This document shows, one piece after another, positions 1 through 7,106 of a stretch of DNA of 10,376 bases. This DNA comes from Clostridiales bacterium (GTDB taxonomy: Bacteria > Bacillota > Clostridia > Oscillospirales > Acutalibacteraceae): contig JAHZES010000051.1 of NCBI GenBank assembly GCA_019421725.1, forward strand, positions 1-10,376. Reading direction: 5' to 3'. The stretch's first letter is position 1, and the number at the start of each line of letters is the position of its first letter. The notes below the pieces were generated by a model, which did no database searches, had not been told where the DNA came from, and was given only the letters and a program-made list of their open reading frames with translations. Both the position numbers and the translations under genes were made by a program.

Positions 1-2
1 AA

Positions 3-1031
3 ACATTTGCTTACTTTGCGCAGCAGAATGTTGCCATCAAGGTGATTTCGGGTGATAGCCCGGTCACTGCGTCGCAGGCGGCTTTGGAAGCGGGAATTCC
101 GGACGCAGAGAAGTATGTCGATGCCTCCCAACTCAACACACCAGAAAAGCTTCGGGAGGGCGTGGAGCAGTACACGGTTTTTGGCCGTGTTACGCCGGAG
201 CAGAAAAGAAAGCTGGTGTATGCACTGAAGGCGGCAGGCAAAACGGTGGCCATGACAGGGGATGGAGTCAATGACGTTTTGGCATTGAAGGCCGCAGATT
301 GCAGTGTTGCGATGGCTTCGGGAAGCGAAGTGGCGTGCCAGGTGTCCCAAATCGTCCTGTTGGACTCTGATTTTTCCGCAATGCCGTCGGTAGTAGCAGA
401 AGGCCGCAGGGTCATTAATAATATTGAGCGAAGCGCATCGCTTTTTCTTGTGAAAAACATTTTCTCCTTTTTGCTTGCGCTGGTTTCCGTTTTTGTTGCA
501 TTCCGTTATCCCATTCAACCGGTGCAGATGTCCCTTATCAGTGCGCTTACCATTGGAGTGCCGTCGTTTTTTCTTGCGTTGGAGCCGAACAGAAGTCTGG
601 TGCGCGGCAAGTTCCTGCGCAATGTGCTTTACCGTGCGGTACCGGCAGGGCTGACCGATGTTTTTGTTGTATTGGGGTTAGAGGCGTTTGCGTTTGCCTT
701 TTCGATCCCAATGGCAGAAATTTCGACTATTTGTCTGTATCTGATGGCTATGGTGGGATTTTTGATGCTGTTTCGGGTTTGTCGTCCGTTTAATTTGCTT
801 CGAGGGCTGCTGTACGGCGGACTGATTGTCGTTTTTTTGCTTTCTGTTGTTTTGATTGGAGATTTTTTGCAGCTTGCAGCGCTTTCATTGGGCGATTGGT
901 TGATTTTTATTGTCTTTGCGTTGCTGGCGATTCCTTTTATCGGGTATTTCACCAGGGCATTGGATTGGCTGGCAGAGCGGTATCGGCGTGTGCAGGCCCA
1001 TTGGAAGGAAAGAACAAAGAAAAGGCGATAA
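3..1031 (+). CDS. P-type cation-transporting ATPase, C-terminal part (5' truncated by window)
   Basis: This is the C-terminal portion of an HAD-fold P-type ATPase, a membrane pump that couples ATP hydrolysis to cation transport. The frame is open from the window edge, so about 342 residues are visible and the true start lies outside. The visible part begins in the P domain (VISGDSP, then VFGRVTPEQK) and carries the hinge motif TGDGVND at nt 255-275, followed by LKAADCSVAMASG. After INNIERSASLF come about six hydrophobic segments, fitting helices M5-M10. The tail is very basic and ends ERTKKRR. The phosphorylated DKTGT loop is not in the window. The set ISGDSP, ALTIGVPSFFLALEPN and a six-helix tail resembles CtpE/YfgQ-like pumps more than heavy-metal or KdpB types. 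The transported ion cannot be read from this fragment; calcium is a family-based guess. No clear terminator follows. Confidence 0.9.
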   Translation, partial: TFAYFAQQNVAIKVISGDSPVTASQAALEAGIPDAEKYVDASQLNTPEKLREGVEQYTVFGRVTPEQKRKLVYALKAAGKTVAMTGDGVNDVLALKAADCSVAMASGSEVACQVSQIVLLDSDFSAMPSVVAEGRRVINNIERSASLFLVKNIFSFLLALVSVFVAFRYPIQPVQMSLISALTIGVPSFFLALEPNRSLVRGKFLRNVLYRAVPAGLTDVFVVLGLEAFAFAFSIPMAEISTICLYLMAMVGFLMLFRVCRPFNLLRGLLYGGLIVVFLLSVVLIGDFLQLAALSLGDWLIFIVFALLAIPFIGYFTRALDWLAERYRRVQAHWKERTKKRR

Positions 1032-1131
1032 AAAAGACCATGGTGGGGATTTGATCCTTCAATGATAATACGGACGCAAAATTGAGCATTTGGCGAAAGA
1101 AATCGCAAAACAGCGGAATTCTGCAGGTTTG

Positions 1132-1455
1132 TCAAACAAATTGGACAGAGAACTCAACTGGGGAAAGCCAGGATAGAGGTCTCATGGGAAAGTTATTAGA
1201 GCGGCGGTTAAGGAGAGCAAGCTGCTTTGCAAAGTCATCCAGAGAGTGGAAAGTATGGCAGGAATAAGAGCGCTTCCGGTCTTCGCGATGGCTGCGCACG
1301 ACCTTGCCGTTATGCCGCGGGGTGTAGGGATGGATCATCTTGTACCGGATGCCTAACTTGGCGGCGGTCTTTTCAAACAGCGTCTGCAAATCACGGTTGC
1401 TGTTGGAAAACCGATTGGTGAACTTGGAGCCGTTGTCTGTCTGGACAACGCTACC
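1132..1455 (-). pseudogene. Transposase remnant, C-terminal part of integrase (rve/DDE) domain
   Basis: The reverse strand encodes 107 residues in one open frame that match the C-terminal half of an rve-type DDE transposase (IS481/IS3-like, common in Clostridia). The frame opens just after an in-frame TAA at 1456-1458 with VVQTDNGSKFTNRF, which holds the second catalytic Asp. It continues with KLGIRYKMIHPYTPRHNGK and ends with PMRPLSWLSPVEF, all typical of the family. The N-terminal helix-turn-helix and the first catalytic Asp are absent, so this is a truncated copy. In the usual HNGKVERSHR motif the catalytic Glu is replaced: the copy reads KVVRSHRED, with a GTG codon one base from GAG. No start codon with a ribosome site precedes it. 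It is almost certainly a dead IS fragment between the ATPase and the lysozyme gene. Confidence 0.85.
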
Positions 1456-1554
1456 TTAACACAGGTTCGCTCTATTCGCTACTTTTATTTTCTCTTTTTT
1501 GTCACACATCATTGTATCACATACATTCGAGAATACGGAATTTTGCCCGAAAAC

Positions 1555-1583
1555 TTGTCTTTTCGCCTGATTTCTGTTATAAT
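1555..1583 (+). promoter_or_regulatory. Promoter of the Ig-lysozyme gene
   Basis: TTGTCT at 1555-1560 and TATAAT at 1578-1583 are separated by 17 bp. The -10 is extended by TG one base upstream (TGTTATAAT). The start codon lies about 50 bp downstream, leaving a short leader. Confidence 0.7.
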
Positions 1584-1634
1584 TTATTCATTTGATTCGC
1601 ATTTTTTGCTGCCTGGCGGAAAGGAAGAAACGGC

Positions 1635-3338
1635 ATGAAACGATCGTCGCTTTGTCGGTTTATAGGTGTATTTTTGTGCTGTGCCATTATTTTTACAGTG
1701 ATCCCGGCTGCACACGCTTCTTCTGCAGCAACGGCAGTAGCTTCGGAAGGCGGATTCGCTTCTGTGTCAATAAAGCCGGGAAAAGTTTGCCAGCTTGTTT
1801 TGTCGCAATCTGACAGCAAGGCGCAGTGGGTGTCCAGTGCACCATTGATTGCATCGGTAGATTCCACCGGCAAGGTTACAGCAAAAGCGGTTGGTTCAGC
1901 CGTTGTTTATGCGGTTTCCAGCAAGGATGCGGGGCTGTTTGAAAGCTGGATTATTACGGTTGAGGAAACTGCGCCGATTTCTTCTTTGCAGATAAACCTT
2001 CGCGCGGCGGGAATGAAGGTAGGGCAGACCGTGCAGCTTTCGGTATCCGGTGCCGAAAAAGTTATCTGGAGCAGCAGTGACGCTACGGTTGCTTCGGTTA
2101 ACGGCAGCGGCGCCGTTTCGGCAAAGGCGAAGGGCAGCGCGGTGATTTATGCAAAAACAGAGGATGGACGTTATGCGGCGTCCTGCGCAGTGATGGTGAT
2201 TGATCCCACACTGAAAATGAAAGTTGCGTCAAAAACCTTACCAAAGGGGATGACACTTTATAATTCGGCGGGAACATCTTCTGTCATTTGGACAACCAGC
2301 AATCCTAATGTTGCGACGGTCAAACGTGGATTTATTGAAGCAGTCGGTACAGGCACAGCGATCATTACTGCTTACAGGCTCGACGGAACCGGAACGCAGT
2401 GTACGGTAACAGTAACAAATGAAACCGCGGTAAAATCCGCTTATCTTGATCCTTTCAATGTAACGGTTGGAGATCAGACAAATACAGTGGTCATTACGTC
2501 GCCTGCGTGTACATCCGTTAACGTCAGTGTTTTGAATTCGGCCGGGGAATCGGTGGCATCGTTCGCGGCCTCGAGCGGTTATGCAGACAAAACATCCGGG
2601 GGACGGAAGGTAAGAATCTGGAAGGTACCGGTGGTGTTTGCTGCTTCGGGAACCATTGCATTGCAGGCATCTGCTTCGGCAGAAGGCTGTGCCGCAAACA
2701 GTTATACATTTTATGGCTCGGTCTCACCCGCTGAAGGGACAGACGGCATACAGCCGCGCGGAGAGGCGAGTGATAAGCTGCTTCGGTTTATGGCGACTTA
2801 TGAGGGACTGTGCTCTACGGTTCAGTATGATGTCGTCAACTATCCAACAATTGGAAACGGAATTGTTTTGAATACCGGCGACATCTTTTATAACAATCAA
2901 ACTGCAGAGGAAGCATACGGCTATATGAGCGCCTATGTTCACCGTCTTTTCAGCGTACAGCTGAATGCGTTCGTTAAAAAGAACAGTTTGATTCTTACAC
3001 AGAACCAGTACGACGCAATGATTAGCTTTGCATACAATATGGGAGCCTATTGCTGGTCGGCGGTTCACTTCACGCTTAGAGAATTGTTAGAGAAAACTCC
3101 CGATGCGTCAGCGATTGATGCTATGCAGTTGAAGTACGCTTTTGGGCAATTGAGTACAACCGGAGGCTACTTTTATACCGGCCTTTGGCGCCGCAGAATT
3201 GATGAATGGGAAATGTTCACTAAGGGAGACTATGATGTACATCCGGTTGTTACCAACGCTACTACGGATGATTTTGCGCTTCCGACGGCAGAGGAACGCG
3301 CGGATCCGGAGAAATATAAACCGTATTGGCAGTATTAG
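1635..3338 (+). CDS. Secreted GH24 lysozyme with bacterial Ig-like (BIG2) repeats
   Basis: This 567-residue protein is predicted to be exported and to cleave peptidoglycan. A signal peptide covers about residues 1-28 (MKRSS, a hydrophobic core, then AHA before the cut). Three BIG2-like Ig domains follow: about 41-110, 114-189 (WSSSDATVASV, then GSAVIYA) and 190-262 (WTTSNPNVATV). A less clear beta-rich module spans about 263-365. Residues about 375-535 form a T4-lysozyme-like GH24 domain. Glu390, Asp399 and Thr405 have the same spacing (+9, +6) as the T4 lysozyme triad Glu11-Asp20-Thr26, and LTQNQYDAMISFAYNMG and GLWRRRIDEWEMF match later family motifs. The acidic tail ends YKPYWQY, with no LPXTG or other anchor seen. 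AAAGGAAG lies 8 bases before the ATG. The gene is monocistronic, between its own promoter and a strong terminator. The hydrolase assignment is firm; a role in wall remodelling or attack on rivals is open. Confidence 0.88.
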   Translation: MKRSSLCRFIGVFLCCAIIFTVIPAAHASSAATAVASEGGFASVSIKPGKVCQLVLSQSDSKAQWVSSAPLIASVDSTGKVTAKAVGSAVVYAVSSKDAGLFESWIITVEETAPISSLQINLRAAGMKVGQTVQLSVSGAEKVIWSSSDATVASVNGSGAVSAKAKGSAVIYAKTEDGRYAASCAVMVIDPTLKMKVASKTLPKGMTLYNSAGTSSVIWTTSNPNVATVKRGFIEAVGTGTAIITAYRLDGTGTQCTVTVTNETAVKSAYLDPFNVTVGDQTNTVVITSPACTSVNVSVLNSAGESVASFAASSGYADKTSGGRKVRIWKVPVVFAASGTIALQASASAEGCAANSYTFYGSVSPAEGTDGIQPRGEASDKLLRFMATYEGLCSTVQYDVVNYPTIGNGIVLNTGDIFYNNQTAEEAYGYMSAYVHRLFSVQLNAFVKKNSLILTQNQYDAMISFAYNMGAYCWSAVHFTLRELLEKTPDASAIDAMQLKYAFGQLSTTGGYFYTGLWRRRIDEWEMFTKGDYDVHPVVTNATTDDFALPTAEERADPEKYKPYWQY

Positions 3339-3360
3339 TTTTTAACCGGTAGACCTTCGG

Positions 3361-3393
3361 AAAATCGCAGGGAGTTGTCCCTGCGATTTTTTT
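3361..3393 (+). terminator. Intrinsic terminator after the lysozyme gene
   Basis: A perfect 13-bp stem, AAAATCGCAGGGA with TCCCTGCGATTTT, encloses a GTTG loop and runs into seven consecutive T. It lies 22 bp after the TAG stop and isolates the lysozyme gene from the downstream operon. Confidence 0.93.
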
Positions 3394-3413
3394 GCTGTTT
3401 TCAAACGGATATC

Positions 3414-3441
3414 TTGACATTTTGAGAATAAACAGTATAAT
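3414..3441 (+). promoter_or_regulatory. Promoter of the AbrB-ABC operon
   Basis: A consensus -35 TTGACA (3414-3419) and consensus -10 TATAAT (3436-3441) are separated by 16 bp. The transcript would begin near 3448, about 100 bp upstream of the first gene. The -10 is one arm of a dyad (TATAAT-TAAG-ATTATA, 3436-3451), and the direct repeat TCATACT follows at 3454 and 3463. Both are candidate operator elements. Confidence 0.8.
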
Positions 3442-3550
3442 TAAGATTATAAATCATACTATTCATACTTTTCAAACTAATTTCAAAAAATCGAATTAAA
3501 CAGAAAAGCTTTTTCATAAATGTAAGCATGTAATTTTATAAAGGGAGAGA

Positions 3551-3787
3551 ATGATTGATATGAAAGGTCCGGAAGGAAAATGTGCATGGACAGTAAAAAT
3601 CGGAGAAAAAGGGCAGTTTGTTATTCCGAAAGAAGCAAGAGAGATGTTTGACCTGAAGCCGGGAGACTCTATTATTGTGCTTGCGGACCCCAAACGTGGT
3701 ATTGCGATTCCTCCAAAATCACATTTTGTCAGGTTGATGGAATCGATTTTTGAGGCCGGAAAGCCGTCAGAAAACGATGAAGGATAA
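3551..3787 (+). CDS. AbrB/MazE/SpoVT-family DNA-binding protein
   Basis: This 78-residue protein is a small transcription factor of the swapped-hairpin AbrB fold, expected to bind DNA as a dimer or higher oligomer. The core, about residues 13-50, carries VKIGEKGQFVIPKEAR and LKPGDSIIVLAD, the family signature. The C-terminal 25 residues are short and charged and show no partner domain. AAGGGAGAGA lies right before the ATG at 3551, giving only 3 bases of spacing. An in-frame ATG at 3560 (MKGPEGK) is an alternative start with a longer spacing. It is the first gene of an operon and is followed after 33 bp by an ABC ATPase gene, so it probably autoregulates the transporter operon. It could also be read as a toxin-antitoxin antitoxin, but no toxin gene is adjacent. 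Confidence 0.88.
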   Translation: MIDMKGPEGKCAWTVKIGEKGQFVIPKEAREMFDLKPGDSIIVLADPKRGIAIPPKSHFVRLMESIFEAGKPSENDEG

Positions 3788-3820
3788 ATGCAGGCAGTTT
3801 GCGACAGGAGATGCGTGTTG

Positions 3821-4654
3821 ATGAATGTATTGACAGTAGAAAATCTTTGCAAGAGTTATCCTGCCTTTGAATTGAAACACATTTCATTTCAGCTTAGACG
3901 GGGAAAAATCACCGGTTTTATTGGAAGAAACGGGGCGGGAAAAACCACGACGTTGAAATCTTTATTTGATTTTGTACATCCGGATAGTGGTCTGATTCGC
4001 TTTTTTGACATGGAATTTGCGGAGCATCAATTAGAAATCAAGCAGCGTGTAGGTTTTGTTTCCGGCGGAATCGATTTTTACCCGAACAAACGGCTTCGAG
4101 CAATTACCGCGGCAACACGTGCGTTTTATTCGCGGTGGGACAATGCGAAATATCGGGAATACCTCGAACTTTTTCAACTGGAGGAATCGAAAACACCGTC
4201 TCAGCTTTCTGCGGGAATGAAAGTGAAATATTCTTTGGCTCTGGCACTTTCCCATCATGCAGAGCTGCTTGTTCTGGACGAACCGACCAGCGGGCTGGAT
4301 CCGGTTTCCCGCGATGAACTGCTTGAGATTTTTATGAATCTTGCTGAAGAGGGGGTAACCGTTCTTTTTTCAACGCATATTACATCCGACCTTGAGAGGT
4401 GTGCGGACGATCTTATTTATATTAAAAACGGGTCGATTCTTGCGCAGGACGAGCTGCGGCAGTTCGTTTCCGGTTACCGAATCTATACCTTGCAAAAAGA
4501 ACAGCTTACGCCGGAGCTGCAGACCAGATCGTTAGGTACGGCCCGCGGTAAATACGGTTATTCTGTTTTGTTGAAAGTCGGCGAACCGTTAGGGTTCGCC
4601 GCACCGGAGCAGGAGGTTACGCTGGAGGCAATTATGGTGCATTTGGAAAAATAA
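3821..4654 (+). CDS. ABC-2 type transporter, ATP-binding protein
   Basis: The 277-residue cytoplasmic ATPase subunit powers an ABC-2 exporter. The Walker A motif is GRNGAGKT, the signature is LSAGM in place of LSGGQ, Walker B is LLVLDEP followed by SGLD (D-loop), and the H-loop is STH. The usual Q-loop glutamine is not seen; the equivalent stretch reads GFVSGGIDFYPNKRL, as in YtrB/BcrA-like proteins where this loop varies. The last 60 residues form a divergent C-terminal extension. The frame is open from 3788, but AGGAG at 3806-3810 points to ATG 3821 (MNVLTVENL), or TTG 3818 just before it. It sits between the AbrB-like regulator and the permease gene, so substrate choice depends on a permease that is interrupted here. 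Substrate unknown; antibiotic or peptide export and envelope stress are family-level possibilities. Confidence 0.9.
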   Translation: MNVLTVENLCKSYPAFELKHISFQLRRGKITGFIGRNGAGKTTTLKSLFDFVHPDSGLIRFFDMEFAEHQLEIKQRVGFVSGGIDFYPNKRLRAITAATRAFYSRWDNAKYREYLELFQLEESKTPSQLSAGMKVKYSLALALSHHAELLVLDEPTSGLDPVSRDELLEIFMNLAEEGVTVLFSTHITSDLERCADDLIYIKNGSILAQDELRQFVSGYRIYTLQKEQLTPELQTRSLGTARGKYGYSVLLKVGEPLGFAAPEQEVTLEAIMVHLEK

Positions 4655-4685
4655 GCGTCGGCTTAGAATAGGCCGCTTCAATTTT
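4653..4685 (+). terminator. Weak hairpin between ATPase and permease genes
   Basis: AAGCG (4653-4657, overlapping the ATPase stop codon) can pair with CGCTT (4674-4678). CAATTTTT follows. The stem is only 5 bp with a large loop, so at best it is a weak attenuator or an RNA-processing site that lowers permease expression. Confidence 0.25.
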
Positions 4686-4703
4686 TCGTACACATTTGAA
4701 AGG

Positions 4704-5363
4704 ATGAAATCGTTTATGAAAAATCTTCTGAAAAAGGAATTTGCTCTGGCGATGCACCCCACAGCACCGATTTTTCTGATGCTTTCGGCAATGCTTCTGA
4801 TTCCGAATTATCCCTATTACGTTGTCTTTTTCTATACGGGGTTGGCGGTATTTTTCACCTGCCTGACCGGACGTGAAAATCATGATATTGATTATACAGT
4901 TCAACTGCCTGTGGCAAAGAGGGACGTTGTACGGGCCCGATTTGCCTTTGTGCTGATTCTGGAAGGTGTGCAGATGGTCGTTGCGGTCCCGTTTGCAATG
5001 CTGAGACAAAGCCTTCCGGTTTCCGGAAATGAGGTTGGAATGGATGCAAATCTCTCTCTGTTTGCATTTTCGCTTGTTTTGCTCGGTCTGTTCAATCTGA
5101 TCTTTTTTTCGATTTATTACAAGAATGTCCGTCAGGTTGGAAAGGCATTTGTGGTCTCCAGTTGCGTAGTTTTTCTCTACATAATTGTTTAGGAGACTCT
5201 TACACATATGGTTCCGTTTTTGCGTGACCAAATGGATACGCCGGATCCGAAATATCTGCCGCAGAAGCTGTTGGTTTTTGCCGCAGGACTCCTGCTTTTT
5301 TCACTGCTGACATTGACGTCCTATCGACGCGCCGTCAAATGTTTTGAAGCGCAGGATCTGTGA
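4704..5363 (+). pseudogene. ABC-2 transporter permease interrupted by in-frame TAG at 5190-5192
   Basis: This is the membrane partner of the preceding ATPase. The first open part, 4704-5189, gives 162 residues with about five hydrophobic segments, including LMLSAMLLIPNYPYY, and the loop GRENHDIDYTVQLPVAKRD. That motif set fits ABC2_membrane_2-type permeases of Firmicutes. After TAG at 5190-5192 the same frame stays open for 56 codons to TGA at 5361-5363. These residues form the expected end: ETLTHMVPFLRDQMDTPDPKY, then a sixth hydrophobic segment (LLVFAAGLLLFSLLTL) and SYRRAVKCFEAQDL. The intact product would be about 215-219 residues. No frameshift is needed; one codon is changed. The likely true start is ATG 4716 (MKNLLKKEF), because the GAAAGGA sequence touches ATG 4704. 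It may be a nonsense pseudogene, a sequencing error, or a two-piece gene restarting at ATG 5208 behind the AGGAG created at the stop. Confidence 0.75.
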
Positions 5364-5388
5364 TCTGTTTCCGATCATACAAAATAAC

Positions 5389-5432
5389 AAAAGGACGGAG
5401 AAGCTGTAACCATGCAGCTTCTCCGTCCTTTT
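5389..5432. terminator. Bidirectional terminator between the ABC operon and gdhA
   Basis: AAAAGGACGGAGAAGCTG (5389-5406) and its exact reverse complement (5415-5432) form an 18-bp perfect stem with an 8-base loop. The arm ends supply a T-run on each strand (CCTTTT on plus, CCTTTTGTTATTTT on minus). It lies 25 bp after the permease frame's TGA and 12 bp beyond the gdhA stop, so it serves both convergent transcripts. Confidence 0.92.
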
Positions 5433-5444
5433 ACATTGAAACGG

Positions 5445-6776
5445 TCAGATAACACCTTCCGAAAGCATTGCGTCGGCCACTTTGCTGAAACCGGCGATAT
5501 TGGCGCCGATGACAAAATTATTGCGAAAACCGTACTGCTCGCAGGCATCGGAAATTTGCTCGCAGATATTGATCATAATCTGCTTCAGCCGGGTATCCAC
5601 TTCTTCAAAGCTCCAGGAAAGGCGCATGCTGCCCTGGCTCATTTCCAGAGCAGAAACCGCCACACCGCCGGCATTTGCCGCTTTGCCCGGTGCAAAAAGT
5701 ACTCCATTGTCAAGGAAGAAATGAGTTGCTTCCAGCGTGGAAGGCATATTGGCACCCTCGGCAACGGCGATACACCCGTTTTGAATCAGAATTTTGGCAT
5801 CTTCCGCGCCAAGCTCGTTCTGAGTGGCGCACGGCAACGCAACATCCACGGGGACGTTCCATACGCCCTTGCCCGCGTGATATTCGCTGTGTGGGCGGTA
5901 TTTTTTATATTCTGTCAGACGCTGACGTTTTACTTCTTTGATCTGTTTAATAGCCTCAATATCGATTCCGTCCTTGTCGTAAATCCAGCCGTTCGAATCG
6001 CTCATTGTCAAAACCTTGGCGCCCAATGCTTCGGCCTTTTCCGCTGCATAAATAGCGACATTGCCTGACCCGGAAATAGCGCATTTCAATCCGCGGATAT
6101 CACGGCCATTGCGGCGCAGCATTTCCTGTGTCAGGTAAAGAAGACCGTAACCGGTAGCCTCCGTGCGGGCAAGCGATCCGCCAAAGGTGATGCCCTTGCC
6201 GGTCAGTACGCCTTCAAACCGGTTGGTAATGCGTTTATATTGGCCGAACATATAACCGATTTCGCGGCCGCCAACGCCGATATCTCCGGCGGGAACATCA
6301 GTGGAAGCGCCAATGTGGCGGTAAAGCTCCGTCATAAAGCTCTGACAAAATGCCATAATTTCCCGATCTGACTTTCCCTTCGGGTCGAAATCGGAGCCGC
6401 CTTTTCCGCCGCCGATCGGAAGACCGGTCAGCGAGTTTTTAAAAATCTGCTCAAATCCGAGAAATTTGATGATGCCGAGGTTAACGGAAGGATGAAGCCG
6501 CAGGCCGCCTTTGTAAGGGCCGATCGCACTGCTGAACTCCACTCGATATCCCCGGTTTACATGAACCTTGCCGTTGTCGTCCATCCACGGTACGCGAAAC
6601 ATCAGCTGCCGTTCCGGCTCCACAAGGCGCTCCAGAATTCCTGCTTCCTCATACCGGGGGTTAGCAGCAAACACGGGAGCAAGCGACTCCAGGACCTCGG
6701 TTGCCGCCTGAATAAACTCTGGTTCATGCGGATTTTTTTTCAATAACTCATCAAGTATTTGGCTGACATAGGGCAT
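5445..6776 (-). CDS. gdhA: NADP-type glutamate dehydrogenase
   Basis: GdhA catalyses reductive amination of 2-oxoglutarate with ammonium to glutamate, a cytoplasmic hexamer acting in ammonium assimilation. The 443-residue product has the normal length. Catalytic residues line up with the numbering of the well-studied Clostridium symbiosum enzyme: Lys89 in GPYKGG, Lys113 in FKNSL, Lys125 in PIGGGKGG and Asp165 in VPAGDIGVGG. The nucleotide-binding domain has GSGNVA (about 236-241). The second strand ends in SDSNG, like the E. coli NADP enzyme and unlike the GPDG of NAD-specific C. symbiosum GDH, so NADP use is inferred. The frame is open further upstream to 6818, but AAGGAGG (6787-6793) sits 10 bases before ATG 6776 (MPYVSQ), which is the better start. 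It is transcribed divergently from glnA, placing both ammonium-fixing enzymes at one control region. Confidence 0.96.
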   Translation of the reverse strand: MPYVSQILDELLKKNPHEPEFIQAATEVLESLAPVFAANPRYEEAGILERLVEPERQLMFRVPWMDDNGKVHVNRGYRVEFSSAIGPYKGGLRLHPSVNLGIIKFLGFEQIFKNSLTGLPIGGGKGGSDFDPKGKSDREIMAFCQSFMTELYRHIGASTDVPAGDIGVGGREIGYMFGQYKRITNRFEGVLTGKGITFGGSLARTEATGYGLLYLTQEMLRRNGRDIRGLKCAISGSGNVAIYAAEKAEALGAKVLTMSDSNGWIYDKDGIDIEAIKQIKEVKRQRLTEYKKYRPHSEYHAGKGVWNVPVDVALPCATQNELGAEDAKILIQNGCIAVAEGANMPSTLEATHFFLDNGVLFAPGKAANAGGVAVSALEMSQGSMRLSWSFEEVDTRLKQIMINICEQISDACEQYGFRNNFVIGANIAGFSKVADAMLSEGVI

Positions 6777-6810
6777 CTGCGTTGTTCCTCCTTGAATTTG
6801 CAGCGGAAGG

Positions 6811-6829
6811 TAATGCAAAATGCATTATA
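6811..6829 (-). promoter_or_regulatory. Proximal gdhA -10 box with overlapping palindrome
   Basis: On the minus strand TATAAT (6824-6829) lies about 50 bp before the gdhA start. The -35 is weak: GAAATA at 17 bp spacing. The -10 runs into a perfect dyad, TAATGCA-AAA-TGCATTA at 6811-6827, that covers the likely transcription start. A repressor bound there would block initiation. The promoter call is moderate; the dyad is certain. Confidence 0.5.
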
Positions 6830-7077
6830 CCCAAAATCAAGCTGCATATTTCAGTCTGACAGATTCACCATGAATGCGGCAAAACCAGAAACGGTCGCTT
6901 GTTTTGTGTTTCCCCAAACCCCAAAATCTGCGGCAAAAAGGCTTTTCCAGAATCAAAAAATGATCCGCTTCTGTAAAAAACAAAAGAGTTATCAGACATA
7001 AAGCCAAAAAAAGCCCGGAAAAGCCCTGAACGTATTTGTTTTGAAAGTACATCATGACGAAGAGATCAGCTGTTAGC

Positions 7078-7106
7078 ATTGTAGCACCAATGGGGTAATG
7101 TTGCAA
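7078..7106 (-). promoter_or_regulatory. Distal gdhA promoter (minus strand)
   Basis: On the minus strand TTGCAA (7101-7106) and TACAAT (7078-7083) are spaced by exactly 17 bp. A transcript would begin near 7071 and carry a leader of about 295 nt before gdhA. No convincing gene is seen in that leader. A 94-codon open frame across it lacks a ribosome site and resembles nothing. Confidence 0.5.

Noticed and set aside
1456..1554. Possible second half of the transposase or an IS end
   Set aside because: No transposase-like translation in any frame beyond 1455 and no convincing terminal inverted repeat pair.
3551..3787. Toxin-antitoxin antitoxin (MazE-like)
   Set aside because: No toxin-like gene follows; the next gene is an ABC ATPase in the same operon.
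5190..5192. Pyrrolysine or amber recoding at the permease TAG
   Set aside because: TAG ends the lysozyme gene in the same window, no Pyl genes are seen, and a point nonsense mutation is simpler.
5412..6068. 218-codon plus-strand open frame opposite gdhA
   Set aside because: Antisense shadow of gdhA that would begin inside the bidirectional terminator.
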